64,000 nt of DNA, from the NCBI GenBank assembly GCA_001179505.1, contig CDMY01000635.1:31061-95060 (forward strand), written 5' to 3'. The position numbers and the translations under genes are program-made. How positions within the stretch are numbered: the stretch's first letter is position 1; the number at the start of each line of letters is the position of its first letter. This document shows positions 34,301-46,800 of this stretch, piece after piece. The stretch comes from Vitrella brassicaformis. Taxonomy: Eukaryota; Sar; Vitrellaceae. The notes beneath the pieces are model-generated. The model saw only the letters and a list, made by a program, of their open reading frames with translations, was not told the DNA's origin and ran no database searches.

Positions 34301-37300
34301 CTGCACGTCACCCTCCTGCTTCAGGATGTGGGCCCACTCGATCTGCGCCGCCTTGAAGAGGTCTTTGAAGCGGTCCGACACGGGTTCGCCCTCCCGCTGT
34401 CTGGGCGCCAGCTGCAGCCAGCTGTGGAGCTGTGAGGGTATGGGCAGGTTGGCCTTCTCCTCACGGATGGCCCTGCACGCCTTGACGATGCACTCCATCG
34501 AGAGCTCCCGCTGATCGATGCACTCGCACACGGCGGCGTTGGCCGTCAGCAGCCGCGCCCTGGTATCGGCCGAGGGCTTGGTGACGGCCAGACGCTCGAA
34601 GATGGTCCGGCCCAGCTCGGCCTCCCAGTTGTCCTTCTTGCCCTTCCACAGCTTCACGGCCCACTCAAGGTCAGACAGCATGTGGAACTCCTCCAGGAAA
34701 CCATACGCACGCTCCAGGAGCCCCGACGAGTGCTCGTGGGAGTCCTGTGCGCCGGCAGTGAAGGCGGAGAAGAGCTCCTGCCGGGCCTGGTCGATGGCCA
34801 CGATGTGCGAGGGGGAGGGGTCGGTGCGGCCGTCGAGGGGCGTCAGCTCCATCGACGGGGAGCCGCCCGATGCTGAGGCGGAGGCCGACGCAGACGCGCC
34901 GCTGATGCCCATCTTCTTGCAGTAGATCTCGTTGAAGATGCGGCCAAGGTGCTGCTGGAAGTCCCGCTCCAGCTGTGGCACGATGGTGCCGAGGAGGGTA
35001 GTGGTGCCATCACACTGTGGTGGCATGGCTGGCGTGTCCTTGGTGGGTGCGCGGTCCAGGGCGGGTTTGATGTCGCCCCACTGGCTGAGCTGCCAGAGGG
35101 CCTGCAGGCCCTCGGCCGCGATGTAGGGCTTCATGCTGTCCTCGAACCCCTTGAAGACCAGCTGCACGGTGCCACGGTTGCCATTGCAGTTGAGGCATTG
35201 CAGGTACCCACGCATCAGGAGAGGGTCGTCAGGCCTGGGAGGGGAGGGGAGGGGCAATACATATACGCCAGCCACCGACACAACAGACAGACAGACAGAC
35301 AGACATGTGTCTCTCTCTTTGTAGACTTCCTGCCTGCCTGCCCACCATTTACCCACCCCCTGCACTGCACTCACTGACTGACTGACTGACTCACTTTTTT
35401 CTGAGTGCCTCTTCGTAGAGTGAGATGGCCCTGGGCCAGTGCCCCTTCTGGTGGCTTTTGTAGATCAGGTTGATCAGAGTGGGAGCCCTCTCGGGGTTGT
35501 TGGTGGCCCCCACCACCCCCTCGGTGTCCCTCAGGCCGCTGTAGATGCCCTGCAGCAGCACCCAGTCCTCCTCCTTCAGCACCGGCATGTGCGGCAGCGG
35601 GTGGCCTGACTGATGCACATAAGGCGTGTCGGGCCGGCCGCCCTCGGCCGCACCGCTGGCCGTCATCTGGGGCATCGAACCACCCAGGATGTCAGACTCC
35701 AGCAACAGCAGCGCCCTGACAGACAGATGGCATCCATGGACGCATTGCATTCACATGTGTGTGTGCTGTCGGCCTTATTGGTGGTGGTCGTCGAGTGCAC
35801 CGACCGACCTGCCATGTTCTCCGGCCTCGAGTGCCGTTTTGGCGAGGGTCCTGAGGGGGAATCCCTTGAGGAAGTCGTGTATCCTGCGGAACTTGTATTC
35901 CTTCCTGTTGCAGCGGCGCCCCACCTCCCGGCGCTGGTCATCCGTGACATTGGAGCTGTAGGTGTACTGCTCCACCTGCTCCTTGCTGGCCAAGAAGTCA
36001 TCCTCCACACACCGCCGCCACTCCTCCAGCCGATCCAGCAAAGAGAACAGGATGCTCCACGCCAACGAGTGGTTGTCGTCGCCGCGCCACCCCATGGCCG
36101 GGGGGCCGCCCGAGTCGTCATCCTCTAAGTCCTCCTGCATGGGTGCCTGGCCGGGCTGTGTGGCGAGGAACCGAGGTGCCTCGACGAGGGGCTGTGTGGA
36201 AATGTCGGCGTTGATGGCTGTGTTCTCGCCGGTGGTGCGGCCCGACTTGAAGAGGGCCAACATGCGGTCGCGGGCCTGACTCAACACCTGACAGACAGAC
36301 AGCGGGGGAACGAGGATGGATGGTAATGGTGATGGGTGTGTGTGGTTCAGTCAGTCAGTCAGTCACCGCTTACCGCATCCGGGGCCTTCTCGAGAAGGAT
36401 TTCCATGATGTGTGGTAGGAGGAATTTGGCGAGGGCGGGCGACTCGAACATGGCCGAGTAGCACGCCTTGAAGAGCTGCCCCCGATACAGCTTGTCGCCT
36501 GGCAGACGCGTGTCGCCCAGCTTGTCCACCACATCGTCAATCGCCCAACTGACAAGCCACATCCACAATCAATCCACATGTCTCTCCTGCACTTTCGTCT
36601 ATCTACCTCCCCCGTGTGTCGTGTCTCACCCACCCATTTACCCGATGAATCCCATGAGTGAGGACGGGCTTGCGAGTCCCTGTGTGTACCCCCATGACGT
36701 GTCCAGGTAGGGAATGAGCTGCCCCTGGGACAGCTTGGCGTTGAACCGCATCCACACCTTCTCCGCCTCGCTCTTCGGGAACTCCTCAGTGCTATGGATG
36801 ATCCGCGGCTCCTTGAGCTGCCCACGGATGCCGAGGAACCGCAGAATCTCCTGCGCCGAGTAGCCCATACTGTTCTGGTTGAGGTACGACACCAGGAAGT
36901 CGTCGACCACACGGATGGCCAGGTCGTCCGGCCGGGTGTGCCAGGGAGGGGCTGCCTGGGGGGCCGCGGGGAGGTTGTGAGTGGTGGCCACGGGGGGAGA
37001 CCGACGCATTATCTGCTCCAGCCGCTCTGCAGGCAGGATACAGCACAGCCAGTGTGGGAACGGGGTACGTAGGTGGGGAGGGTGTGGCGTGGTGTGGTGG
37101 ATTTGTGTTAGTTGACCTGGATGGACAGCTCCGATGTCGCCGAGGGCCGCCAGGCAGAGAGACCCCATCATGGCGGCCTTCTGGCTTGACACACCTGCAC
37201 ACAACCACACACGCACCAACACGACACGACCATTTGACGATAGCTGCTCCTCGAATTGGTGTTCAGTGCCTGCACACCTTTGTCGCTGTCTTTGCCGTCT

Positions 37301-40300
37301 TCTCCTTCCGGCCCGAACTCCATGGCCAGGTCAATGAGCGACTTGATCAGCTCCCCCAACAACTGCAGCTGAGACTCGTGGGCCACAATCTGACCAACCA
37401 ACACACATATGCAAACAGGCCATATATTCACAGCGGAGAGCATCACCTCTCTTCTTGCCTGTCCGTCCGCCGCCCAGCCCAGCCCACCTGCTTGTGGAAT
37501 GTCTTGCGCTTGTCTGGTGTCTCTGTGAGGCTCCTGAGCGTCATGACGGCAGCCTTGCGTGCGTCGAAGGAGTTGCCCTTCTTGAGGTCCTCCACCACCT
37601 GGCGCACACGGCCCACCAGGTTATCGTCCTCCACCCCCTTCTCCCGACGCAGCTTGGCGATGCGCTTCCGCGGCCCCTCGAACGCACTGCTCGCCGGCAG
37701 CATGGGCATGCGCGACAGCACATCCGGCACCAGCCTCTCGGCCTCCTGCACGGCGAATGCGATGAGCCTGGCGACGGCGCCTCGGTTCTTTTCCTCCTCT
37801 GAGGCCAGTCCGCCCCTGGCGAGGTTGTGGTGCAGTGTGGTGAGGTCGTCGATCATGGCGTGGGTGTGGCCGCGGATGACCAGGAAGCTGACGTGGGAGA
37901 GGAGCACTCGCCAGCAGTCGACGGCACCAGGGTGGTAGCCAGAGGCGTTGGTCAACACACGCAGGAAATCCAACACCTGATTGATATATGGGCCATATAT
38001 AGGGCCATACATCCATCTGGTGTGTGTGTGGTTGATTCGGTCCTGTGTGTGGGTGTGGTGCTATATATGCTACCTTGACGAAGTTGGGGCTGAGTTGCTT
38101 CTCGGCCACGTCGTACAGCAGAGCAACATACCTGCAGACCAGACGGACCGGAGAGACCAGAATAAATGACTACACACGTCACTGAGTCAGTCAGGGGCCC
38201 TCCCTCCCCTCCCCCTCATCCATTCTGTTCTCCCCCTCCCCTCCCCCTCCCCCTCCCCACCTGAACATGCGCGGCCACGGGATGGCGCCCACGACCTCGT
38301 TGTCCCTCGACACGGCCACACCGGGCACGAAGCACTGCTGGATGCCCCTCTCAGAGTCGTCCTTGGCGGCCGCCTTCCTCACCACATAGTCGCTAATCTT
38401 CTCCAGGCTGAAGATGAAGTTGTTGGACATCATGAGGTAGTTCTGCACCTTCTCCTCCCACGGCTCGCGAGACGCCTCGCCACGCCTCCCCGCCCCCTGG
38501 CCAGCACCGCCGCCCCCACCACCACCACCACCAGCGGCAGCCGCCGCCGCCCCGGCTTTGGGTCGTTTCTGTGCAGGTGCGGCGGGTGGGGGGGCGGTGC
38601 GCTTGAGTGCTGGGTTGCGATGGGGCTGGTGTGGGTCGTCGACGGCCATGGGTTGGGGACCGTCAGACCCCAGGCCGAGGTTGGTGAGTGGGGTGCTGAC
38701 TGAGAGGGATCGGTTGTCGATGTCGACCATGGAGCACATGAAGAACAGCACGTGGCGCACCACCTTGGTCTGCACGTCGAAGATGCCGTCGTCGTCGATC
38801 TTGAGGGCAGCGGTCCTGTCGACGGCCGGCACCTCCTCCTTCCGCCCGCCCTTGCGCTCTCTCTTGGCGGCCCGGGGGGGCGGCGGCGGCGGCGGCGCAC
38901 TCCCATCCTCATCGCTGTCGTCAATCACTATGGCTGCTGCCGCTGCAGCTGCCGGGACCGGCGGGGCGGCCCCTGCAGCAGCAGCTGCTGCAGCAGCCGG
39001 TTGTGCCGGGGCTGGTGTGGTGTGTGGTTGGGACAGCTGTGTGGACTGTGTGCCACCGGATAGAGCTGAGGGGTTGAAGAGGAGCTGCTGGAGGTAGCAT
39101 GGCGACGTGACGCGCCAGAGTGAGTTGAGGATGATACGCATGATCAACGGGCGCACAATCTCGTTGGGCGACGGCAGATGACTGAGTGAGCCAACACACA
39201 CAAAGGAAGAACCAGCCAGGGAGGGACATGTGTGTGTGTGTAGGTGTGGTGTGCGGTGTGTGGATGGGGGTGGGGGTGGTGTGGTGTGGTGTACGGTACA
39301 GTGGCCTTACTCACTCAGGTTCCATGATGTTGTTTTGGATGAAGATGAGGTATGGGAAGCAGAAGTCGATGCGGATGCCCTTGACGATCCGCGCGTGGAG
39401 GCCCAGTGCGATGTACGTCCACAGGAAGTGGCTGCGGTGCGTGCTGCGGTAGTCGCCAGACCTTGGCCCACACATCCCTGACACGACAGACAGACAGAGC
39501 AACAAACACCACACCACCCACAACACACAAACAACATGGGTAGGTATGGCGCAGTGCGGTACGACCTCAAGCAGCCCAGCCCAGCCCATTGCTCCTCCTC
39601 TGCAGAGCTCACCTTGCATGGCGTCGAGGATGCGTGGGTTGCGCAGGACAATGACGGCGGGTGCCCACCGCCGGAACAGACGCTGCACCTCACTCGCAGC
39701 CGTCGGACCCCGACCGTCGCCTCGCAGAAACACTGTCAGCAAATTGTACACCGACTTGGGATACACACCGTGATCGCCAGGAGACCTCTGCGCCGCCACG
39801 GCCCCTCCCGAGCCGCCGCCACTCCCTGCAGCAGCAGCAGTAGCTGGTGCTGCCGCGGCAGCAGGCGCACTCCTCTGATGCATTTGCTGAGGCGGCCTGT
39901 CGGCGATCGCCTTGGCCGGTGGGAGTAGCATGGCGACGGCCACACAGTCGTTCATGCGGTCGAGGAAGTCGGCCACAGTGCCCCCCACCATGACCCTGAT
40001 CAGGTGACACACGTGGTCAAGCTGGGCGGCCAGGGGGTTGATCTGCGCCATGCCCTCGAACGACGGACAGGTGATGTCCTCCGTCAGCTCCGGGCCGTCC
40101 CGGGCCGCGATGTGGGGCGGCACGTCGATGGGGGGGGGGCGGTGCAGGCGGAGGTCCTTTGCGACGTTGGAGCGCACCGAGAGGCGCCAGGTGCGTGCGA
40201 AGAATGTGGAGATGAGCTGGCATGATGCGAATGGGAAGAGGATGGCGGCCCAGGTGGGGTCGGGGACAAAGATGTTCTCGTTGGTCTCTAGCGAGTCGTC

Positions 40301-42808
40301 CAACGGCGCCACACCCACCTCCTCGTGCAGCTTGTGCCGCCACTTGGACACCTTGGCCGCCGCCTTGTCCTTGTCCTTGTCGGCAATGGGCCAATCCTTC
40401 TGGCCTCGTGCCTGCGCCATGATCATGTGCAGTGGCCGCTTCATCGACTCAGTGCCCAGGAAGGGGCCCTCGTGGAGCTGCGACGTCTTCTCCTGGCCGT
40501 CCTCGCGCAGCGTGGGTCCCCAGTCGGTGACAGCCGATGCCAGCCAGAGCCTCGCGCGATCGCACACCGTCTGCATGCGGAGCTCTGCGGGTGTGCGCAT
40601 CTCCTCCCTCTGTCTGCTGGGGCCGCCCTCCACCCCCACCTCCACAGCCGATCCAGGTGTGCTGAGCCAGGGGCCCATGTCCGGCGGGTCCTCCATGACG
40701 GTCTCGGCCGCCAGGAGGCAGCTGAGGAGGTGGTTGGATCGCATGATGGGGGCCAGCCAGACGGCCCCCTCGTTGGTGTGCTGCCGGAGTGTCTTGTCCT
40801 TGCCAGACTGAAAGAGCGAGTGGATGTTGCTGCCGTAGGCCTTGTGGATGGGCTTGGCCACGAGCTCCTTGCGGTCCAGCTGCAGCACCTTGTGCATGAT
40901 GCGCAGAAGGGCCTCGCCGTGCCGCGACAGGTCCTGTCGTGACATCAGGAGCATGGCGGTGGTCAGCAGCGTGGCGACGCTCTCCTGCACCTGCTCCCCA
41001 GGATGGCCGGGGCCCACTGCTGGGGCGGGGTGGGCGGCGGAGGCAGGCGGGGCGTCTGCCGTCGCCTCTCCTGCCGGCTGTGGCTTGCGGTGGAGGTGTG
41101 TGGCTGCGGCCTGCAAGATCTCCATTAGTATGTCTGCGTTGGTGAGTAGGCCCACGGTATCGGGCACAGGCACGTGGGCGCCGCGCGATGAAGGGGACAA
41201 GATCTGAAGGTTGGCGTGGCTCCCAGGGTTCTGGATCCAACACACCACACCGCACAGGCAGGGAGGGAGGCAATGAAATGTATTCAAATATTCCTTGCCT
41301 GCCTGGATCTCTCTCCTCTCCATGGCCATGCCGCCTCGCCTGACTCACCTGTGAGCGCTCTTTGCCGAAGGCATCGTCGATGTCCATGGGTGCCGGCCCG
41401 TCGTCGTCTCCGTTGTCACCGGGGGGGCACTCGTGGAACCGGCCCCTCTCCCTCAAATGCAGCACCGTCTTGAGCCACCTCTGGCCGGGGCGCGCCTTGC
41501 CGCCCACATCCAACGGCTGGTCACGCATCAGCCCCAACTGCATCGGCAGCACGGCACCGCAGTCCTCGTGCTGGCACCGGGGCAGACCCTCAACGCCCAA
41601 TGCGCCCCGGCCGTCGGTGCTGTCAGGCTCCTGTTGTGGCTGTGGGTGGGTCGTGGCGGCGTCGAGGGGCACATGCGTGACCCACGCCTGCTGGTCCTCA
41701 CATCGGCTCTCGTCGCCCTCCACCTGAAAGAGCCCACTCGACGCCATGTGGAGCAGCTCCCCCGTCCGTATGGCGATCTCTTTCTCCCATCCGCCGCCGC
41801 CGCGGCCATGCCGTCCGCCTGCCCACACCGACGACGCCTGGTGCCAGGGGGTGAGCTTGCGGCTGAGCTCCTTGTCCAGCTGGAGAGCGTTAGCCGAGAA
41901 TATCTTGGCGAACTGCCATGGGGGCGTGCACTGGGGCGTGGGGCGCCTCTTGCACCTGAGGCAGACGTCGACGGGTTGCAGTGGGATGCCGGTGCCGCAG
42001 CGGTAGGTGTTGTAGCGGACATTGCGGGAGGTGGGGGCCCGCCTGCCGAAGCGACCTGACAGGGCGCCCGCCTCAGTGGCATCTGAAAGATATATGGCCG
42101 GATGTATGGATGGATGGATGGATCGATGGATGGATGGATGGATGGATGGATGAGGGGACAGCAGGGGGAAGGGAGGGGACACACACATGCGATGCAGTGC
42201 AACGGGATCGGTGTGATTCAACGTTGGTGCGGAGCTGAGCTCTTACCTTCGAGCACGAACTGAGCCCATCCTGGCTTGGTGGCCTGTTAGGGATGTGAGG
42301 GGGACAAAACGAAAGGCGACCATCCGTCAGTCAGTTCATGAGGGTGCAGGGGAGGCTTACGTCTCTGAGTGGCTGCGCTTTGATCATGGCGTCGTCCTGC
42401 TCCCCCTGAGGCGTATCCAACGCCAGAGCCAGGGCCTGACCGAAACACACTCAGACATGCCATGCACCGCACCCATCCCCAGTCTGTCTGTATACTGACT
42501 GACCAGCGACACGGAGTACAGAGCCGTCGAGACGGCTGCCGGCGAGGCCTGCTCCTTGAGCACTCGAAGCGAGACGGTCATCATCCGATCGACAATGTCC
42601 AGCGGCTTGATGGTGCTGCCCTGCGAGATCCGTATACCGGACGGGCCATCACATGCGCCGCCCTCGACGTCTTGCGGCTCGGTGATGGCCTGCATGACGT
42701 CCGTGGCGACCGTCTGGTTGAGACTCGTCCAGATAAACAACAAGGACGGCGACTGGCCCGTGGGATCCTCCGCCACACCCTCCTCCAGATACTGAACAGA
42801 AAGGCACA

Positions 42809-42846
<38 letters not shown>

Positions 42847-44662
42847 AGGAGAGATGGAGATGCACAAGGAGGGCGAGCGTTGGCTGTTGTCCCTGGTCAA
42901 CGTACATCTAGGAAGCACTTGGCCTTCTGGTCCGCCGGCACGCCCGGCGTCGAGACCAGCGCACCGCATAGCTGCGCCATCGCCGACACGGGCACCCGCT
43001 CATCCGCCTCTCCCTGCACGCCTCCCTCACCCTGCCCCTGCCCCTCAGCTGCGTCCACCTGCATGGCCCCCTGCCGCCCCCGGATGGCCTCGCGGTAGAA
43101 GCCCACGGCTTTGTTGAAGAGCTCGAAGAGGGCCACGGTGTCGACGGCCACGTCGCTCTCGCTGTCGGGCATGTTGGTCATCTGGCTGCTCATGCTCATT
43201 GCCATGAAGGACGCCTGTGGGGCGAAGGGGGGCTGAGACTGATCGAAGAGAGGGTTGTCGGGGATGGGTGTGTGGGTGGCGATCGACAGCAGGCTGCCCA
43301 GGTAGATGATGAGGTGGTGCAGCAGGTCGGGCGGCGCACGGGGCAGCACTCGCGCCTGATACCCAGACATATATACTGCTGGTGCTCGACGCCTGGGGGT
43401 CTGTGCTGCACGAATGAATGCCTTACTCGTGCATCGTCCTGGAGGAGGTCCGAGAGTGTGTCGGCGAAGTACTTGATCATCTCCTTGAGCTTGAGGCCGT
43501 TCGACCGCTGCAGATGGGCCGCATGGAGGCCACTGGTGCCGACCGCCGATGCTGCTGCTGCTGCCGATGCTGTTGAGGCTGTGGTCTTGGTCTGGCAGAC
43601 GGCCTCCGCCAGGACACACAAGAGCCACAACAGATGCTCCAGCTGATCTGAAGCCACGATATGATGCAGGCAGACAGACAGACAAGACAGACAGACAGAC
43701 AGAGGCAGGCAGGCAGGCAGGCACCACACAGATGGAGAGAGGGTGGCTCTATGTGTGTGTCTGGTGCACCCCCCAGCTACCCCACCTGTATCCTGGAGGG
43801 CACTGAGTCGGTAGCTCTGCTGTCGGGTCTCCTTGTGGATGTAGCTCTTGATCTGCTTCATCAGCGTCCGTGCATGGTCTGAGACATGAGACATTCGCAC
43901 CGCACGCACCCACACATGCAATGCACTCACTGCACACATACAAATGTGAGGGCGTCACGAGCGCCCCTTCCTTCCCCCTCTGCTGACTGACCTTTCCCAT
44001 AGGCCTCGACGAGGTTCTTGAGCCGTCGCTTCTGCCTCTGCAGCCCCGCCTGTGACGGCATCCCATCACCGCTTCCCTCCTCGTCCCCATCTCCCGCCAG
44101 CGACGCCCCCATCGACTCGCGAAGACACCCGGGGCCTCTGTACGGTGGCAGGGAGGTGCTCCTAGTAGAGGTGGAAGCGGTCCCTCCTGCTGCTGCTGCT
44201 GCCGCCGCGGAGCTTGTGGAAGTTGTGTGGTCGTCGAAGTCGTCTTCTGGCTCTGGCTCAGGGTCGTCCTGGGGGAAGAGGAAGCGCTTGAAGGAGGGCG
44301 GGAGCTGGGGGTACAGGGGGCGCAGACATGCAAACACCTGAAGCGACCAGTCCTGCAGGCAGGCAGCCAACATAAATGCAACAGACAGACATTGTCTGTG
44401 TGAGTATGTCTTTCCCATCTGTCTGTCTGTCTGTCTGTTGGTGTGTCTTGTCTCTTTGTACCTACCTACCTCATGCCAGCGCTCCTGCAGTGCGTTGATG
44501 AGTGTGGGTGTGTCAGGCTGCAGGGCGGGGAAGAGGAAGGCCGACGACCCGTGTTTCAGGAACCACTGCACCAGGCCCACCACCAGACACATGTGGTGGT
44601 TCCTGCCACACTCATCCCGCAACCACAACTCAATCAAACCAGGCAGCGACGATACCAACCTG

Positions 44663-44693
<31 letters not shown>

Positions 44694-45991
44694 CAGCGCA
44701 TCAGCCCCCGTCCGTTGTGTCAATGTCGGCCTGCCGGTGTTGCAAGCCCACCTGCTACTGGCCGTGTCGCTGAGTCCCTGGTTGGGCGGCCCTCTGTCGC
44801 CCCTCGCCCTCTCCATGACCGTGGCGATCCTCAGGAAGGCCGCCACGGCCTGTCGAGTCACCAGTGGCCTCCGCTGACGCATCACCTGCCCCCTGGGTGT
44901 GTCCTCACGCGCACCGATGGCCAGGAGATTGGCCACCATCGCGATGAGGTACTCCTGCAGCTGTGCGGGCATGTATGGCGGCATGCGGCAGTGGCAGTGG
45001 GCAACCAAGTGGGCGCACAGGATGGTCATGTGTGTGGTGAGGTGGAGGGCCTCCTCGGCGCCGTACCAGGAGCGGGCAAACGATGGGTTTTGCAGCTGGT
45101 GGCTGAGGGTCTCCTGGAAGGGCTGCACACGGATCTTCAGCCCCTCAGCCGATTGGCTGCCCGTCGTCCCCTCCACCAATGCTGCATCCATCGACCGACC
45201 GACCGGGCCCATCAAGAACACAAGACAGACGCACATACATGAGTGTGTGAGTGTGCCGTGCCCTCAACGCAGTGCAGCGTGGGTAGGCTGCCTAGCCTAG
45301 CCTACCCTGCATGTGTTTGCTGACGTCCGCCACCGCCGAGGAGAGGATGTTGGGGTCCATCATCTCCAGCTGACGCAGCACCTGCACAATCGTCTCCACA
45401 AACGGACCCGTCAACGACTCCATCTCACCCTGCACACATAACATAACATACACACAAACACAGTTAGTTGCACGCCGAGTGCAGATGGGATGGGAGAGTG
45501 ACTGAACCAGCCAACAACCTAATCTAGCCACCCAGCCCTAGCTATTCTTTCTCCCCCTTCTGTCGGTCGCTTACACTGGGAAGCATCTTGGCGAGGTTGG
45601 GCAGCAGGATCATCGTCCGACGCAGGTTGAACTGTGCGGGAGCATGTCGACACATAAGGCCGAGGAAGCACCTCTGCAGAAGGAGCAGCGTGCACTGCTG
45701 GTCTGTCCCAGTGCCACGCCGCACACCGCCCTCAGACCCGCCGCCGGCCGCTGCGGCAGCCGCGCCACCTGCATCCGGCTGCTGCTGCTGCTGCTGAGGG
45801 TGGTCCGCGAGTCCCATGGCCTTGAGTCGTGCGGGGAGTATTTGGCTGAGTTGTGAGAAGGGCTCGCAGTTCTCCACGTGATGCTCGAGATCTCCATCAC
45901 GATCTGCGCCCTCCTCGCACCAGTACAGGAGCTGGTAGAGGGGGTCCACCTCCTTGCCGCCGGGCCCGCTCGTCGAGGAGGGGAGGTCCAT
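29968..45991 (-). CDS. ATR: ATR-type checkpoint kinase (PIKK family), very long N-terminus
   Basis: This is one gene of about 16 kb with about 30 or more exons, from ATG 45991 ([14 protein letters not shown]) to the stop at 29968. The N-terminal half is alpha-helical, low in identity, with poly-Ala/Pro/Gln inserts. A UME-like segment follows ([19 protein letters not shown], about 37150), then [20 protein letters not shown], and the FAT domain ([42 protein letters not shown]). The kinase shows [41 protein letters not shown], the catalytic loop [13 protein letters not shown] split by an intron, and [11 protein letters not shown]; it continues with [14 protein letters not shown] ends [19 protein letters not shown] and VDFDC favour ATR over ATM and TRRAP. 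ATR signals replication stress in the nucleus. Total coding length is roughly 3,800 codons, so a boundary between two genes in the N-terminal half cannot be excluded. Confidence 0.85.
30079..30195 (-). repeat. ATR last intron with (TG)n before the acceptor
   Basis: On the coding strand the intron ends in about 14 TG units directly before the acceptor CAG, in place of a pyrimidine tract. It separates the FATC exon (29968-30078) from the rest. A (TGGA)n run lies in its middle. Confidence 0.7.
30931..31350 (-). other. ATR catalytic-loop intron containing an assembly gap
   Basis: Coding-strand order: donor gta followed by (CA)n, a run of G, 300 N (30997-31296), a second run of G, then the acceptor ttgttgcag. 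The flanking exons end GGGGACAG and begin GCACACTG, joining GDR to HTDN. No coding sequence needs to be missing; true intron length is unknown. Confidence 0.85.
42100..42153. repeat. (GGAT)n tetranucleotide repeat in ATR intron
   Basis: A run of GGAT/GGATC units (tggatggatggatggatcga and so on) lies in an ATR intron. The same unit recurs at 49609-49628 inside the intron of the plastid-protein gene. Confidence 0.7.
42807..42846. repeat. Compound (CA)n(GA)n microsatellite in ATR intron
   Basis: About ten CA units pass directly into about ten GA units. On the coding strand this is (TC)n(TG)n close to an acceptor. Confidence 0.7.
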
Positions 45992-46185
45992 GGCAGATTG
46001 ATGGGTCAATCGACGAAACACTCCACCGTCCGCATGTGGAACAGATGATCTTCACTTGCTAATTCATGAACAGGAGAATGCCGAGGGCTCAGGGGAGGGT
46101 TTCAGGCCAAGGGTTTTGCAAGCTCGCGTGGTTCCCCTTCAAGTTCCCAAAAGACCGCTCTCCTCCCTCCATCCAACTCATCCCA
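45992..46185. promoter_or_regulatory. Divergent promoter region with GCAAGCTCGCGT
   Basis: This gap separates the ATR start (45991, -) from the small basic protein (46186, +). GCAAGCTCGCGT at 46118-46129 matches the shared motif core, 57 bp before the right-hand ATG and 127 bp from the left. An in-frame upstream ATG at 46066 would put the motif inside the right-hand CDS, which argues for the later start. Confidence 0.45.
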
Positions 46186-46518
46186 ATGCTCTCTGCAATG
46201 CCATCCCTTCGATCTTCCATATCTTCGCCGGCAGCCATCCGCTTGGTGTCATCGAGCGCCCCGCAGCCCAGCGACCCCCTGCCCTCCCCTCAGAGGAAGC
46301 GGTGCGAGATCCTCGCCAAGTTCGGCAGCTTCTACAGCCTGGTGTGTGCAGTAGAGAAGGAGGCGCAGTACCGTCGGCGGCAGGAGGAGTCGAAGCTGCA
46401 GTGGGGTGCAGGTCACGAGTACAAGGAGTACCAGTCCAAGCTGCCGCCCAAGCAGTACGAGGGCAGGGGCTACATGAAGTACTGGTTCAGGAGGAAAAGG
46501 CCAGGAGCCAGGCAGTGA
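46186..46518 (+). CDS. Small basic protein, possibly mitochondrial
   Basis: A single exon of about 110 aa begins MLSAMPSLRSSISSPAAIRL, a Ser/Arg/Ala-rich, acid-free start compatible with a mitochondrial presequence. The mature part is Lys/Arg/Tyr-rich: CEILAKFGSFYSLVCAVEKE, then LPPKQYEGRGYMKYWFRRKR. I do not recognise the family. Small, lineage-specific proteins of this type include accessory subunits of alveolate mitochondrial complexes, but that is a guess. An upstream in-frame ATG at 46066 would add 40 residues. Confidence 0.55.
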   Translation: MLSAMPSLRSSISSPAAIRLVSSSAPQPSDPLPSPQRKRCEILAKFGSFYSLVCAVEKEAQYRRRQEESKLQWGAGHEYKEYQSKLPPKQYEGRGYMKYWFRRKRPGARQ

Positions 46519-46800
46519 CAGACTGAGTGAGGGGGCTCTGGCTGGCTGCCAGTGGCTGCAGCTTGTGGTGCACTGATGGGATCTGGACAGTCGTGTGCGT
46601 CATGTTTGCTGGTACGATGAGATGAAGATGGGTGGTGTGTACTGTGTGTGACTGTGACTTCCATGGACGGACCCTTTCATACTGACTGCATCAACAAGTG
46701 TAGAACACACACGGGTCTTGAATTACATCACAAAATCCCGACAAGTACTTTGACTTGCCATTCCCCAGCCACCGACCGACACGCATAAGAACCACTCACT
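46519..46800. other. Tail-to-tail intergenic spacer
   Basis: This 282 bp gap lies between the small basic protein (+) and the TPR-like gene (-). No gene was recognised. Confidence 0.5.

Noticed and set aside
42100-42153. Possible CRISPR-like or minisatellite array
   Set aside because: It is a plain 4-bp tandem repeat in an intron, with no spacers.
40449-42221. 590-codon minus-strand ORF
   Set aside because: Only its 5' half (about 41370-42085) is a real ATR exon. The rest is an out-of-frame shadow of the next exon.
29968-45991. TRRAP/Tra1 or ATM as identity of the large PIKK gene
   Set aside because: The catalytic GDRH..N and VDFD residues are intact, unlike TRRAP, and GMIEWV plus VDFDCIF match ATR rather than ATM. 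Only the [11 protein letters not shown] stretch is somewhat ATM-like.
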